Shown here piece by piece: positions 11,042 to 20,233 of a stretch of 64,000 bases of DNA (its first letter is position 1; each line of letters begins with the position of its first letter). The position numbers and the translations under genes are program-made. The notes under the pieces are model-generated. The model ran no database searches, had not been told where the DNA came from, and saw nothing but the letters and a program-made list of their open reading frames with translations. The stretch is from Channa striata (taxonomy: Eukaryota; Chordata; Actinopteri; Anabantiformes; Channidae). The stretch is from assembly GCA_033026295.1 (NCBI GenBank), contig CM065189.1, forward strand, positions 496,001-560,000, in the 5' to 3' direction.

Positions 11042-11430
11042 GTGGCTCAACCGGGACACACCGGATTCTGTAGTCTGTATCAACGGAGTCACACTGGTAG
11101 GAACTTTATTCATCCCTCCCTCCCCGTCTCTGCCACTCTCCCCAATTTCACCCAGTATGTTAACTGGGGTAATAAAAGCCTGGACTCACTATATGCTAAT
11201 GCCAAGAATGCGTATTCCTCTGCCCTCCTCCCCAATCTAGTCTGTTCGGACAACAACCTTGTTTTTCTGATGCCTGCTTACACTCAGGTGGTGAGAAAGC
11301 AGACACCAAAGGTAAAAACAGTGAAAATCTGGGCAGAGGAGGCGGGACAGCAGCTAAGGGAAAATTTTAATGCTACAGACTGGGACATTCTCTGCAGTCC
11401 ACACGGGGAGCACATCAACAACCAATTTGG
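11042..11430 (+). pseudogene. LINE apurinic-like endonuclease fragment
   Basis: The segment reads LPNFTQYVNWGNKSLDSLYA, then NAKNAYSSALLPNL, CSDNNLVFLMPAYTQVV and FNATDWDILCSPHGE. It corresponds to the C-terminal half of the endonuclease that nicks the target for this LINE group. The usual SDHNLV near the catalytic His reads SDNNLV here, so the catalytic His is lost. The N-terminal half with the Asn/Glu catalytic pair is degraded. Confidence 0.7.
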
Positions 11431-12046
11431 GACTTTTGTTGGTGTTGTTTTTGTTCATTTCCTGTCTTGGTCTTTTATTTTGTAGTATTGCTTTGTCTTT
11501 CCTGTTAGTTTCTTTGGGTTGTTTTACTTTTCTCGTTGGTCCTTATTGGTTTCACCTGTCGTCCTGTTTATTTAAACCCTCTTCTCCCTTCACTGGTGGT
11601 TGGTTTGTCTTTCTTTCACTCGCTCGTGTTCACACTTGACATTTGTACGCTTTTTCGTCGTTTGTTTGTTTGTTCGTTCGTTTGTTCGTTCATTCATGCT
11701 TGTTGATCATCGCTTGGTCTGAGGTTTGGTTCTCTTTGTTTGTTCCTTGTTTGGTTTCTTTGTTTGGTCCTTGTTTAGTGTTCGTTTGCTGTTTTAAGTG
11801 CTATCATTTGTTTTAGTTTCCTAGTTTGCCTGTTTGCTTGTTCACATACTTTTCATTTTTTGAATTTATTTGTCACTATAGTTTGTCTAGTTCGTTTAGG
11901 GTTTGTTTGTTTGTTTGTATGTACCTTGTCCTCCCTTCGGAGAGAGTTTTACTTTTTGTTATTTAATAAAATTTTTATTTTTACACACCCCGCTGTTGTC
12001 ACCAGCCTGGGTCCTTATTTCCATACATTACCACAAATCTGACACT
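11430..12046 (+). repeat. LTR-like insertion in LINE copy A
   Basis: A strongly T-rich block of about 610 bases splits the LINE between GEHINN and the linker GLLN. It has simple TTTG/TTCG runs (about 11655-11700), a polyadenylation-like AATAAAA at about 11967 and ends ...AAATCTGACA at 12046. These features fit a solo gypsy-type LTR. About 70 LINE codons are absent across the junction and no target duplication could be fixed, so either a deletion accompanied insertion or the boundaries are off. Confidence 0.4.
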
Positions 12047-12415
12047 GAAGGGCCTGCTGAATTAGAAGAAGAGGGGCTTTCTCTCAAGGGACAAGGAGGA
12101 GCTGGGCGCAGGAATTAAAATATAAAATTAGGATATACAAGGACAGCTACCAGAGGAAGCTAAAGCATCGTCTGGAGCAGATAACATCCATGATGTGTAG
12201 AGAGGACTGAAACACATCTCGGGCCACATTGACAAGTCACAGGTGACCAGGCCTGGGCAAATTAATTAAATTCAGTTAATGAATTAATGAAGTTCACACC
12301 TCAGCTTCATGCAGACAACTCTGCCTTTCCCCCCTCTGTAACAGAGGGCTACCAACAACCCACAGCTCCAGTCCAGTCAACACCCTGCCCCCTCTCCCTC
12401 TCTGTGGACCAGGTT

Positions 12416-12943
12416 TAGAATCAGAAAACTTTATTTCCAGGCACAGTTAACAACATCTAACAGTACCATGAATTTTGTTTTGGTGCAGGCATGGTACACA
12501 ACAAATATAAAATGTATATAAAATGACCCAAATACTACAATACAATAAAAGTAAGAAAATGAACATGTGCAAGTTAAAGTTACTGTCTGCAAGCTGGGGG
12601 GTATCTGGGGAGGATTTGGGCACTTTTTGTAGGCTGACTGCAGTGGGGAAGAAACTGTTCTTGTGGCGTGAGGTCCTGGTCTTGATGGACCAGAGCCTCT
12701 TGCCAGAGGGGAAGGGCAGAAAGAGTTTATGTCCAAAATGAGAAGGGTCGGGTGTCATCCTGGCTACACGTTTCCAAGTCTTAGAAAAGGGTTTAGGCAT
12801 TAGGATTTAAAAGGGCAAACTCTGGTTCCATCTGCAACCTCTAATCTCTTCAGGAGAGGAGATGGGAGGTTGCAGATGGAACCAAAGTGGGGGCTACGTC
12901 CCTCCTGAAATCCTCTATCATCTGGAGATGATAGTGGATTTCA
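12416..12943 (-). mobile_element. LINE copy B, 3' end, inserted into LINE copy A
   Basis: On the minus strand this reads the C-terminus and 3' UTR of another fish LINE (PSGKRLWSIKTRTSRHKNSF). It matches 45840-46310 (minus) over most of its length. LINE A sequence stops at GTGGACCAGGTT (about 12404-12415) and resumes at GGGTCCAGGTT (about 12944-12954), giving a near-perfect 10-11 base target duplication. The 5' end of the insert carries two hairpins (12824-12883 and 12906-12943). Confidence 0.75.
12824..12943. repeat. Two consecutive hairpins at the 5' end of LINE copy B
   Basis: Hairpin 1 has perfect 17-base arms (GGTTCCATCTGCAACCT, 12824-12840, and its complement 12867-12883). Hairpin 2 has 18-base arms with one mismatch (12906-12923 and 12926-12943) and a two-base loop. 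Such foldbacks at a LINE 5' junction are expected from snap-back or twin-primed synthesis. Confidence 0.8.
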
Positions 12944-13486
12944 GGGTCCAGGTTAGGAGAGAGTTAAGGAAGACTAATGTCAGGAGGGCCACAGGCCATG
13001 ATAACATTGGCTCCAGAGTCTTTGGGGAGTTTTTGTTCCTGTTTCACCTAAGCAAGGAAGGCTTCCTGTCTGGGTCCCAGTCAGAAAGTACAACATCCCA
13101 AGCAGCCGAACCACTACAGACCTATCGCCCTAACCTCCCATCTGATGAAAGCTATGGAGAGGATATCCTCGGTTCCCTCCACACTCAGGTGAACTCAGCA
13201 CTGGACTACTGCAGTTTGGCATTGGGGTAGATGACGCCATGATCTACCTGCAGCATCAGGGCTGTCTCACCTGGAGTCCTGTGGGAGTACTTTAAGGGTC
13301 ATGTTCTTTGACTTTACCAGTGCTTTCAACACCATCCAGCCATCACTGTTGAGGGGGAAGCTGTAGGTGGCAGGCGTGGACCAACATCTAGCTGCTTGGA
13401 CCATCAACTACCTCACAGACAGGCCACAGTTCGTGAGGCTGTGGGACTGTGTGTCAGATGTGGTAGTCTGCAGCACGGGGGCACCT

Positions 13487-13491
13487 CAAGG
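13487..13491 (+). repeat. Target-site duplication CAAGG (left)
   Basis: The five bases directly before the 5' LTR are CAAGG and are repeated directly after the 3' LTR (18327-18331). Joining the LINE sequence across one copy restores the motif-B text GAPQG followed by TVLSP-type sequence, which confirms the insertion. Confidence 0.9.
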
Positions 13492-14097
13492 TATTAGAGT
13501 AAATATGATTTACTGACTGATTTATGATTTTATTATTATCATGTTACGTCACTCATAAGACTGATTTATTGTTTCTTACTTATTCTCATTTTGAATGACA
13601 TATGTGTTTGATGTTTTAATCCTGTCAGTAACAAGATCATGTTGCACTTTGCTGAAGCTGCACTCTGAGCCAGACATAGAAACAGGAAGTGGTTTGGGGC
13701 TGCTGACTTTTGCTGTGTAAACAGGAAGGCCAGAGAAAGATCAGCAGTCTTAGTGTTGAACAATTCCTGTTGCTATACACTTATGCTCATACAAACTAAC
13801 CAAGAGTCTTATCGTTATATGGAGTTCTTTTCTTGCATTAAAACATTTTGTATTCATTGTAACCATAGCATACGCCCACATCATGCAACTTTGGGGTGTG
13901 TCCCATTTTTCAATAAAAAGCTTGTACAAAGGGGAGACGGATGGAGTCGGTGTTGGCAGTCCCTGAGTGAATAGCTTACAATGCTAAGACCTCAGGCTGG
14001 CTCCCCTTGCAAGTAAGAAAGTACAGTGTCCTTGTTGTGCTTTATTGTCGTCATCTCCCACCGTATGAAAAGTGTTGTGGCAATTTTAGACCCAACA
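13492..14097 (+). repeat. 5' LTR of the nested endogenous retrovirus (606 bp)
   Basis: The LTR starts TATTAGAGTAAATATG (ancestral TG inferred from the partner LTR) and ends AGACCCAACA. It aligns with 17728-18326 throughout, with scattered substitutions and a few short indels. A polyadenylation-type AATAAAAAG lies near 13912. A putative primer-binding site, TTGGTCCTTCGAGCC, follows within a few bases (about 14103); I could not name the tRNA. Confidence 0.9.
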
Positions 14098-14319
14098 TAA
14101 CTTGGTCCTTCGAGCCATATCTCAATAGTCAATGTCGCAGGAGGAGGGTGACGGAACACCAAAGACTGTCGACAGCCGGACGTCTAGGACGTCCGTCAGA
14201 AAATCCTGGGACGTGATTTCGTCACTGGGTCTGTGAAATAGGTCCCGATCCCCCCTCCATCGACGTCAATGACGAGTTCCAGGAGACGGACAATACAGCG
14301 ACAATAAGGTAGTACTGGG

Positions 14320-14460
14320 TCAGGTGGGACCTTAGATCAAAAACCACTATAATTCTATAAGTCGGGTGGGACTTGGAATCCACTATAATTCTGTAAGTCG
14401 GGTGGGACTTGGAATCCACTATAAATGCATGAGTTGAGTGGGACCTGAGATTAAAAGCCA
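14320..14460 (+). repeat. 36-bp tandem repeat in the retroviral leader
   Basis: Two nearly identical 36-base units beginning ACTATAATTCT(A/G)TAAG lie side by side, with more diverged partial copies on each side (GGTGGGACCTTAGATC and GTGGGACCTGAGATT). The block lies between the 5' LTR and gag. Confidence 0.75.
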
Positions 14461-14635
14461 CTAAAAAGATCTATAGCAGAAGTATTACCGGTTGTTGTGT
14501 GAAAGAGTGTGATCGTGAGTGCGAAAGTCACCAATTGACGTGGAAGCAGCAGCACTGGAGGAAACCCTACGGTGCTAACAAATCCAGTGGTCTGTTAAGG
14601 TACACCATCTGGTGGATTAAGGTCATAGTTTAATA

Positions 14636-16191
14636 ATGGGGAAAAGTAACAGTAAACCTGCCTTGGAAGGCGATCAGATATTTAAGGAAGAATTCTCGCC
14701 TGGCAGTACTAGATATTTGAAGTTGTGGAAAAAGACCCATGACTTTGATGGCAAATTGACGAGTCATCCTGTAACAATCTGGTCGATAAATTAAAAATTG
14801 AGGTTGCTAGCACCTATGAAAAAGAAAAACCACAAAAACAATTGCAGTTATTAGAAGCTATGAAGTGGAAAGAGCAGGCAGAGAAAAGGAAGAGAGACAT
14901 TCAGAAAAAACAAAACAGGAAACAAGAAAAAGCTGCACTGCAGGCGGCTATTCTTGTGAAACCTGATGAGGAAACTGTAGGGCCAAGCGTAGGTGTCAGA
15001 CAGATGCACAGACGGCAGAGACGAACACAGGAAAGACAGTTAGCCGAGGAAGAAAAGAGACAAGTCTCTTCAACTTCCTCACCCGTGTCATCGCGCACAA
15101 GACAGGCAGCTGCATCCTCCTCATCCTCCCTATGGGCCAAAAAATCCTACCCAGATCTAGGACCATTGAAAGACCAATGTAGAATAAAAGACGTTAACTA
15201 TGAATGCATGGCCACATTCACCGACCACAGGAGGTGATGGCATTCATCCCATGATAGAAGTAGCTAATCCACATGTTGGAGCCCCAGGTAAAAAATGAGG
15301 GGCGGACGATGAAAGTGTACCGACCATGGACAAATGCAAACTGCACTGAAGCCTGCAAGACACTGGGGGATCCGAAGGTGGACCCCGACGGATGGGTGGA
15401 GCGACATAAGCAATTAGTCAACTACATTGGTCTAAACGGGTGGGAGATTGAACAGACTCTCAAGAAATCTCTCACATGTAATCTCGGAAGGGTAAGAGCA
15501 GGTTATACAGGAAGAAACGGCCAGGGACAGATATTGACCGCAGAGGACCAAGCCCAGCAAGCACAATTACAATTGGTACACAATGCAGTGACAGAGACAT
15601 GGAAGAGGACACCTGATTACGTGAAGATTTCACAATGTAGACAGAAGGATAATGAGGATGTGTTTGAGTTCAGAGCTAGATTAGAGGATACATTTAAAGA
15701 TCATAGTGGGCTACAAGAAAATCAGACTCAATCAGAAATCAGACTAACAACAACAGCTGAAGCAGGCTCTGATGGCCGGCTTCTTGCCTCAGTTGTCAGA
15801 TTTCATAAGAAAACATAATGTGAACCATCGTACTGACAGTGTTCAACAAACTATGAACTACGCCCACCATGCACAAGAAATCATTAAAAAGAAAAAGAAA
15901 AAAATAGCCACAGCAACCACTTTTGGGGTATTTGGGACAGATGAGACAGATGATACACGAGCCTTCTTCCAGGGGACCCCACATGGGAGGGGTCGGGGTA
16001 GAGGAGGGTTTAGGGGTAGGCCAGGGGGACGGTTCCCAGACCGACCCTGGCAACACCCAGGGCATATAGATGCCTTTATTGTGACAAGTCAGGTCACATT
16101 GCCAGGCACTGCCCTGAAAAACCTCGAGTCAGACGACCTAGAGAGTATGACAGTCCCCCCGCACACAACTCCTCCTCCTCACATTGACTAG
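14636..16191 (+). pseudogene. Retroviral gag, multiply frameshifted
   Basis: The start at 14636 opens MGKSNSKPALEGDQ; Gly2 suggests N-myristoylation of a matrix domain. A stop follows near 14790. Later pieces are a Lys/Gln-rich segment (14842-15237) and a capsid segment (15273-15818) with YRPWTNANCTEACKTLGDP and a major-homology-like QCRQKDNEDVFEFRARL. An Arg/Gly-rich nucleocapsid lead (RGRGRGGFRGRPGGRF, about 15990) comes next. A complete zinc knuckle, CLYCDKSGHIARHC, is encoded at 16071-16112 in a different frame. The layout matches gammaretrovirus/epsilonretrovirus-like Gag of fish elements. At least three frame changes separate the parts, so no Gag can be made. Confidence 0.85.
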
Positions 16192-16229
16192 GCCCGCTAG
16201 AAGACACAGAGAACTCGGATGACAGTGGT

Positions 16230-16601
16230 GGCGACAAAATTGACCATAAGGCCCTCAAACTGTTAGATCTAATGTTCCCAATTGAGACACATTTTAGCTC
16301 ACAGCATGCAGCTCAGGTCCTGTTAAGAGAGCTCTGGGTGCAAGGAACTAAGGTACAGTTCCTGTGTGACTCAGGAGCTGACCGGACCGTGCTGCGGGAT
16401 AGAATACCTGGAGTGGGACCCTCCACGGACAAAATAATGGTGCACTCAGCCAATGGTCAGCTTAATGTCAGTTACTTCTCCAAACCATTAACCGTCAAAG
16501 ACTCAAATACAGGAAAACAGGAGAATGCTCAAGTTGTGCTATGTCCCGACTGTCCTGTGAAACTTCTAGGGCGAGATTTGATGACTAAAAGATTTCCATA
16601 G
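16230..16601 (+). pseudogene. Retroviral aspartic protease
   Basis: The open frame 16272-16601 contains FLCDSGADRTVL, with the catalytic triad as Asp-Ser-Gly (16368-16376), and LLGRDLM near its end. These are the two signature segments of a retropepsin, which would work as a dimer to cut Gag and Pol. Asp-Ser-Gly in place of the commoner Asp-Thr-Gly is also found in active retropepsins. The protease itself looks whole, but gag upstream and polymerase downstream are broken. Confidence 0.8.
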
Positions 16602-17727
16602 TGCCAACCTCTAGAGGTATGGTGGCTAGGAACATTGAGAGTGTAGAAGATACCTTAGTAGCAGAAGGCTAGAACTGTATTACTATTGGAGTCTAGATTT
16701 GCCCAATCCAGACCAGATGTAGAATATGACAAAAGAATCAACAAACTGGGGCCCCAAAAGGTGACCCTCAGCCACCTGTACACGGACAGGGCATATAAAC
16801 AGTTTGCAGTCTGGGGCTCTGTGCCACATAGGTAAATGATGAATCCTGAGAAAGCTGATTGAAAAAAGTCGGACAATTTGTGAAGAGAGCCGTAGCAGTC
16901 ACAGCATGGCAACAACTGAGAAAGGAAACTGAAAGGTGGTCGGTATACCGGAAAACCCTAGGGTGGGTGGTTAATACCACCCCCCAAGCACACCTCGAAA
17001 ATGCAAAACAAGCTAGCACATGGTACTCACAGCAGGGAGAGCCAGATGATGATATGAATGATGATTCATATGATGATGAATATTTAGACTTAGTAAAGAC
17101 ATATATGAGAATAACTCCTACAGGAGATGGGTTAAGCCCGTTTGAAATCATCCATGGGAGACCCTTTACACTCTTTAAAAGCCAGAAGACACTTACACCT
17201 TAGCAGATTGGATGTGTAAAATGTTGAAAGAAAAAGAAGTTGTAAATGCAAATAATATACCAGATGGTGTTTTGTCCTCACAGGACTCAGCCATTAAGCC
17301 ATGCGACCATTTCCTGATAAAGGTCATCAAAAGAAAGAACTGGTCCCATCCACGGTGGGAAGGTCCCTACACTTTCCTGCTCACCACACCCACTGCAGTG
17401 AAGATAGCTGAACGCGCCACGTGAATTCACCAGAGTAACTACAAAAGAGTAATTCCCCTGGTTGGCACTGCGTAGGGGTTAAAGTTGACTGGTACCAAAA
17501 CCGTTGGTCGCTGAAGAAACCAACTGATTCCCACGTCCCAGCTATGACACCAGTGGTTTCTGACCCGGCTGCACTTGAACAGAATGAAGAACAGTTTCAC
17601 GATGCCCACTAGCTTGATCAGTATTAGAATGCTATGTAATGATACATACATACATTGAAAATAGGAGACTAAGTGATGTATTGTTGATGCTTCATAATGA
17701 ATCCTTATAATGACCAACGGGGGGAAA
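16602..17727 (+). pseudogene. Retroviral pol remnant: only the integrase C-terminus is clear
   Basis: After protease the polymerase and RNase H are absent: only about 250 bases of unclear sequence lie before a frame at 16859. Integrase signals then appear: GLSPFEIIHGRPF (about 17134) and, after a break, VIKRKNWSHPRWEGPYTF (about 17320) with LLTTPTAVKIAERAT. These match the C-terminal domain of MLV-type integrases. No env gene is recognised before the polypurine-like GGGGGGAAA at 17719-17727. The element lost roughly 4-5 kb relative to a full-length provirus. Confidence 0.75.
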
Positions 17728-18326
17728 CGTTAGAGTAAATATGATTTACTGACTGATTTATGATTTTCTTATTATCATGTTATGCACTCATAATGCTGAT
17801 TTATTGTTTCTTACTTATTCTCATTTTGAAGGACATGTGTGTTTGATGTTTTAATCCTGTCAGTAACAAGATCATGTTGCACTTTGCTGAAGCTGCACTC
17901 TGAGCCAGACATAGAAACAGGAAGTGGTTTGGGGCTGCTGACTTTAGCTGGGTAAACAGGAAGGCCAGAGAAAGATCAGCAACCTTAAGTGTTTAACAGT
18001 TCCTGTTGCTATACACCTATGCTCATACAAACTAACCAAGTGTCTTATCCTTATATGGAGTTTTTTTGCTTGCATTAAAAAATCTTGTATTCATTGTAAC
18101 CATAGCATACGCCCACATCATGCAACTTTGGGACGTGTCCCATTTTTCAATAAAAAGCTTGTACAAAGGGGAGACGGATGGTGTTGGCAGTTCCCGAGTG
18201 AAGAGCTTACAACGCTAAGACCTCAGGCTGGCTCCCCTTGCAAGTAAAAAAGTACAGTGTCCTTGTTGTGCTTTATTGTCTTCGTCTCCCAGCATATGAA
18301 GTGTTGTGACTCTTTAAGACCCAACA
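17728..18326 (+). repeat. 3' LTR of the nested endogenous retrovirus (599 bp)
   Basis: The LTR starts CGTTAGAGTAAATATG after a purine tract and ends AGACCCAACA at 18326, followed by the CAAGG duplication. It differs from the 5' LTR at scattered positions and by a short deletion near 18180 (GGATGGTGTTGG against GGATGGAGTCGGTGTTGG). Confidence 0.9.
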
Positions 18327-18975
18327 CAAGGGACGGTGCTCTCCCCTTTCTGTTCACACTGTACATGTCAGACTTCAAGCGCAACTCCCACCTGTGACCT
18401 GCAGAGGTTCTCCAATGACACCGCCATTGTCAGCTGTGTACTGGGGGAGAATGAGCAGGAATACAGTGGGGCCATCACTGACTTTGTGAAATGGTGTGAG
18501 AACAACCACTTGTTTCTCAACACGAGTAAGAATAAGGAGTTGGTGCTTGCCTTCGAAAGGAACTCTACACCACACACGGTGGTGAGCATCCAGGCTTCAG
18601 ACACTGAGATTGTAGATGCCTTTAAACACCTGGGTGTTGACCTAAACAAAAAACTGTACGGGAAAAGCAACACAAATTCTCTGTACAAGAAGGGACAGAG
18701 TCGCCTCCACCTGCTGAGGAGACTGAGGGTCCTTCGGTGTGTGCATAGTGCTCTTATGGACATTTTAGGACACTGTGGTGGCCTCACCAATCCTCTACGC
18801 TGTTGTGTAGTGGGTGGGGGCCAGGAAGAGACTTAACAAGCTGCTTAGGAGAGCTGGCTTTGTCCTGGGCTGCACAGTGGACTCCATCGAAGATGTATTG
18901 GACAGAACGATGTTGGCCAAACTAACGTCCATCATGGATAAGCCCTCCCATTCCTTGCAGCACACTGTAAAGGCT
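18327..18975 (+). mobile_element. LINE copy A, right part (RT motif C to C-terminus)
   Basis: LINE sequence resumes with GACGGTGCTCTCCCC, then FSNDTAIVS (motif C; FADD-type box with Asn-Asp, so the first catalytic Asp is changed), TSKNKELVLAFERN, LHLLRRLRVL and the C-terminal CTVDSIEDVLDRTMLAKLTS. It stops within the C-terminus at about 18975, where TAAR intron sequence begins. The expected 3' UTR is missing, so LINE A is cut off at this junction. Confidence 0.85.
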
Positions 18976-19190
18976 CTTGATGCCGGATGTATTTTGTGCT
19001 TTGCTGACAATGTTTTTGAATATTAAATGTCCTGATGTGCCACATGTAAGACATATCATTTTCCTTGAATGTCTCATATTACATTATGTCTTTGTGTTCC
19101 TGCAGGCAGCTGCACACACCCACCAACATCCTCCTTCTCTCTCTGGCTGTGTCAGATTTTCTGTCTGGGCTTCAGTCAATGTTTGAACCT
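18976..19190 (+). pseudogene. TAAR exon-2 stub with part of its intron
   Basis: Sequence 18976-19106 matches the intron of the TAAR pseudogene at 27812-27942, up to the acceptor CCTGCAG. The exon follows as QLHTPTNILLLSLAVSDFLSG and LQSMFE, the first intracellular loop and second transmembrane helix of a trace amine-associated receptor. It is lost at about 19190. No exon 1 is present upstream, since LINE A abuts the intron. It is a third, truncated member of the TAAR family in the window. Confidence 0.85.
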
Positions 19191-19289
19191 GAGGAAAAAA
19201 CAACACGTTATGAAGTAGAAATTATTACTATTGCTATTATCAGCTAGAATTCCAAAATAAAGGAAACCAGTATTTAATATTAGTGTCAA

Positions 19290-19930
19290 AGTGACAGGTC
19301 GACCAATCTCAGAGCTCCATTTCAAAAGTGGCAAGGGACCTGTCCACTTCTCTCACCCCCTCCGTTTACATGCCCACCGGTCCACCCCCTGCCCCACACC
19401 ACCATGTGGCATGATAACATCTTGCGGTCACCACGCCCAACACGGTATGGCCACGTGGTGTGACATCATTTTCCAATCACGACTCCATGACATCACTATT
19501 TTAAATTTTTTTGAAAAAAAAAAGTCACAGCCTCTTTTGGATAAGAGGGAGAATTGAAATGTTAAATTTCAACTGAAATGTGAAATTTCAACATAAGAGT
19601 AACAAACATAAGATTATAAGGATGCGACAGATTGACAAATCACGCAGCTCCCTTTCAAAAGTGACAGTTATGTCAAAGTGACAGGTCAACCAATCACAAA
19701 ACTCCATATCAATTTCCGTTCTCCACGGACAAATTTACCTTTTTGTCCATTCTTTTTTCTGAATGAGATTTTTTTTATTTTATTAGTGTGTTTGCTGTCA
19801 TACTCTTTTTGTTTCCAGTTTTTTATATTATTATTGTCACAGTGAAAGGTCAACCAATCACAGAGCTCCATTTCAAAAGTGGCAATTGCCCCGCTAACGT
19901 CCTCCTAAACACTGAGTTCTTGTATCTCAC
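19290..19930 (+). promoter_or_regulatory. Promoter-like repeats with CCAAT boxes
   Basis: A unit resembling GTCAACCAATCAC followed by AGCTCCATTTCAAAAGTG occurs about four times (near 19294, 19630, 19683 and 19850), each carrying a CCAAT-type box. The last copy lies about 170 bases upstream of the exon-like block at 20033. A repeated promoter feeding the polymerase remnant is possible, but no TATA box or start site can be fixed. Confidence 0.35.
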
Positions 19931-20032
19931 ACAGAAGCAGATCGGACATCGGAATGGACGCAGGTAGACGTTGACATGCAATTTCTTTTTGTTAAGAAGA
20001 TGTGTTAACGTGAATAATTGTATTTACATCAG

Positions 20033-20233
20033 CGTGGATATCCAAACATTGCCGTTCGTAATGAGATTGGTGAAGAGACTGGTAAGATGTTATATCTTAC
20101 CAGTCTCTTCACCAATTTCATGGTAGTTGTTAAAAAAAATAATAAAAGTAACATAACTTTGAAAAGCCTTATCTAAATGTGGAAATGTTTTACATTTCTA
20201 TCAGGAAACACCGGCTTTGGGTATAGTGCGGGG
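20033..20233 (+). other. Exon-like blocks with splice signals at the start of the polymerase remnant
   Basis: Block 1 (20033-20081, after TTTACATCAG) reads RGYPNIAVRNEIGEET and ends at G|GTAAGATG. Block 2 starts after TTTCTATCAG near 20203 and reads on in compatible phase 1 as NTGFGYSAGERQKAE. The joined text is open, so an intron of about 120 bases is likely. A short candidate first exon (ATGGACGCAG|GTAGAC, about 19953) does not fit the phase. Whether the blocks belong to the polymerase or to a captured host gene is unknown. Confidence 0.4.
20066..20116. repeat. Perfect 23-bp inverted repeat over a splice donor
   Basis: The arms are 20066-20088 and 20094-20116 with the loop GTTAT. The donor-like GGTAAGAT lies in the left arm. 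The hairpin would hide the donor in RNA if it folds. Confidence 0.85.

Larger units (their letters stand above)
10840..13491 (+). mobile_element. LINE copy A, endonuclease to RT motif A/B, left part
   Basis: This is one long L2/CR1-group LINE copy. The N-terminal segment SNNMDELVALMRL (about 10974) is followed by the endonuclease piece LPNFTQYVNWGNKSLDSLY (about 11130) with NLVFLMPAYT and FNATDWDILCSPHGEHI. An LTR-like block at 11430-12046 interrupts it. Sequence resumes with a linker (GLLN, then KEEL, about 12050-12100), GDQAW (12250) and SLSVDQV (12395). The 3' end of another LINE interrupts it at 12416-12943, after which comes RRELRKTNVRRATGHDN. RT motif A text (FDFTSAFNTI, about 13307) and CSTGAPQG (about 13471) follow before the endogenous retrovirus at 13492. 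The copy continues at 18327. Several frameshifts are present, and the copy is dead. Confidence 0.85.

Noticed and set aside
14320..14460. 36-bp units considered as a CRISPR-like array
   Set aside because: Units are tandem without spacers, lie in a retroviral leader, and the genome is vertebrate.
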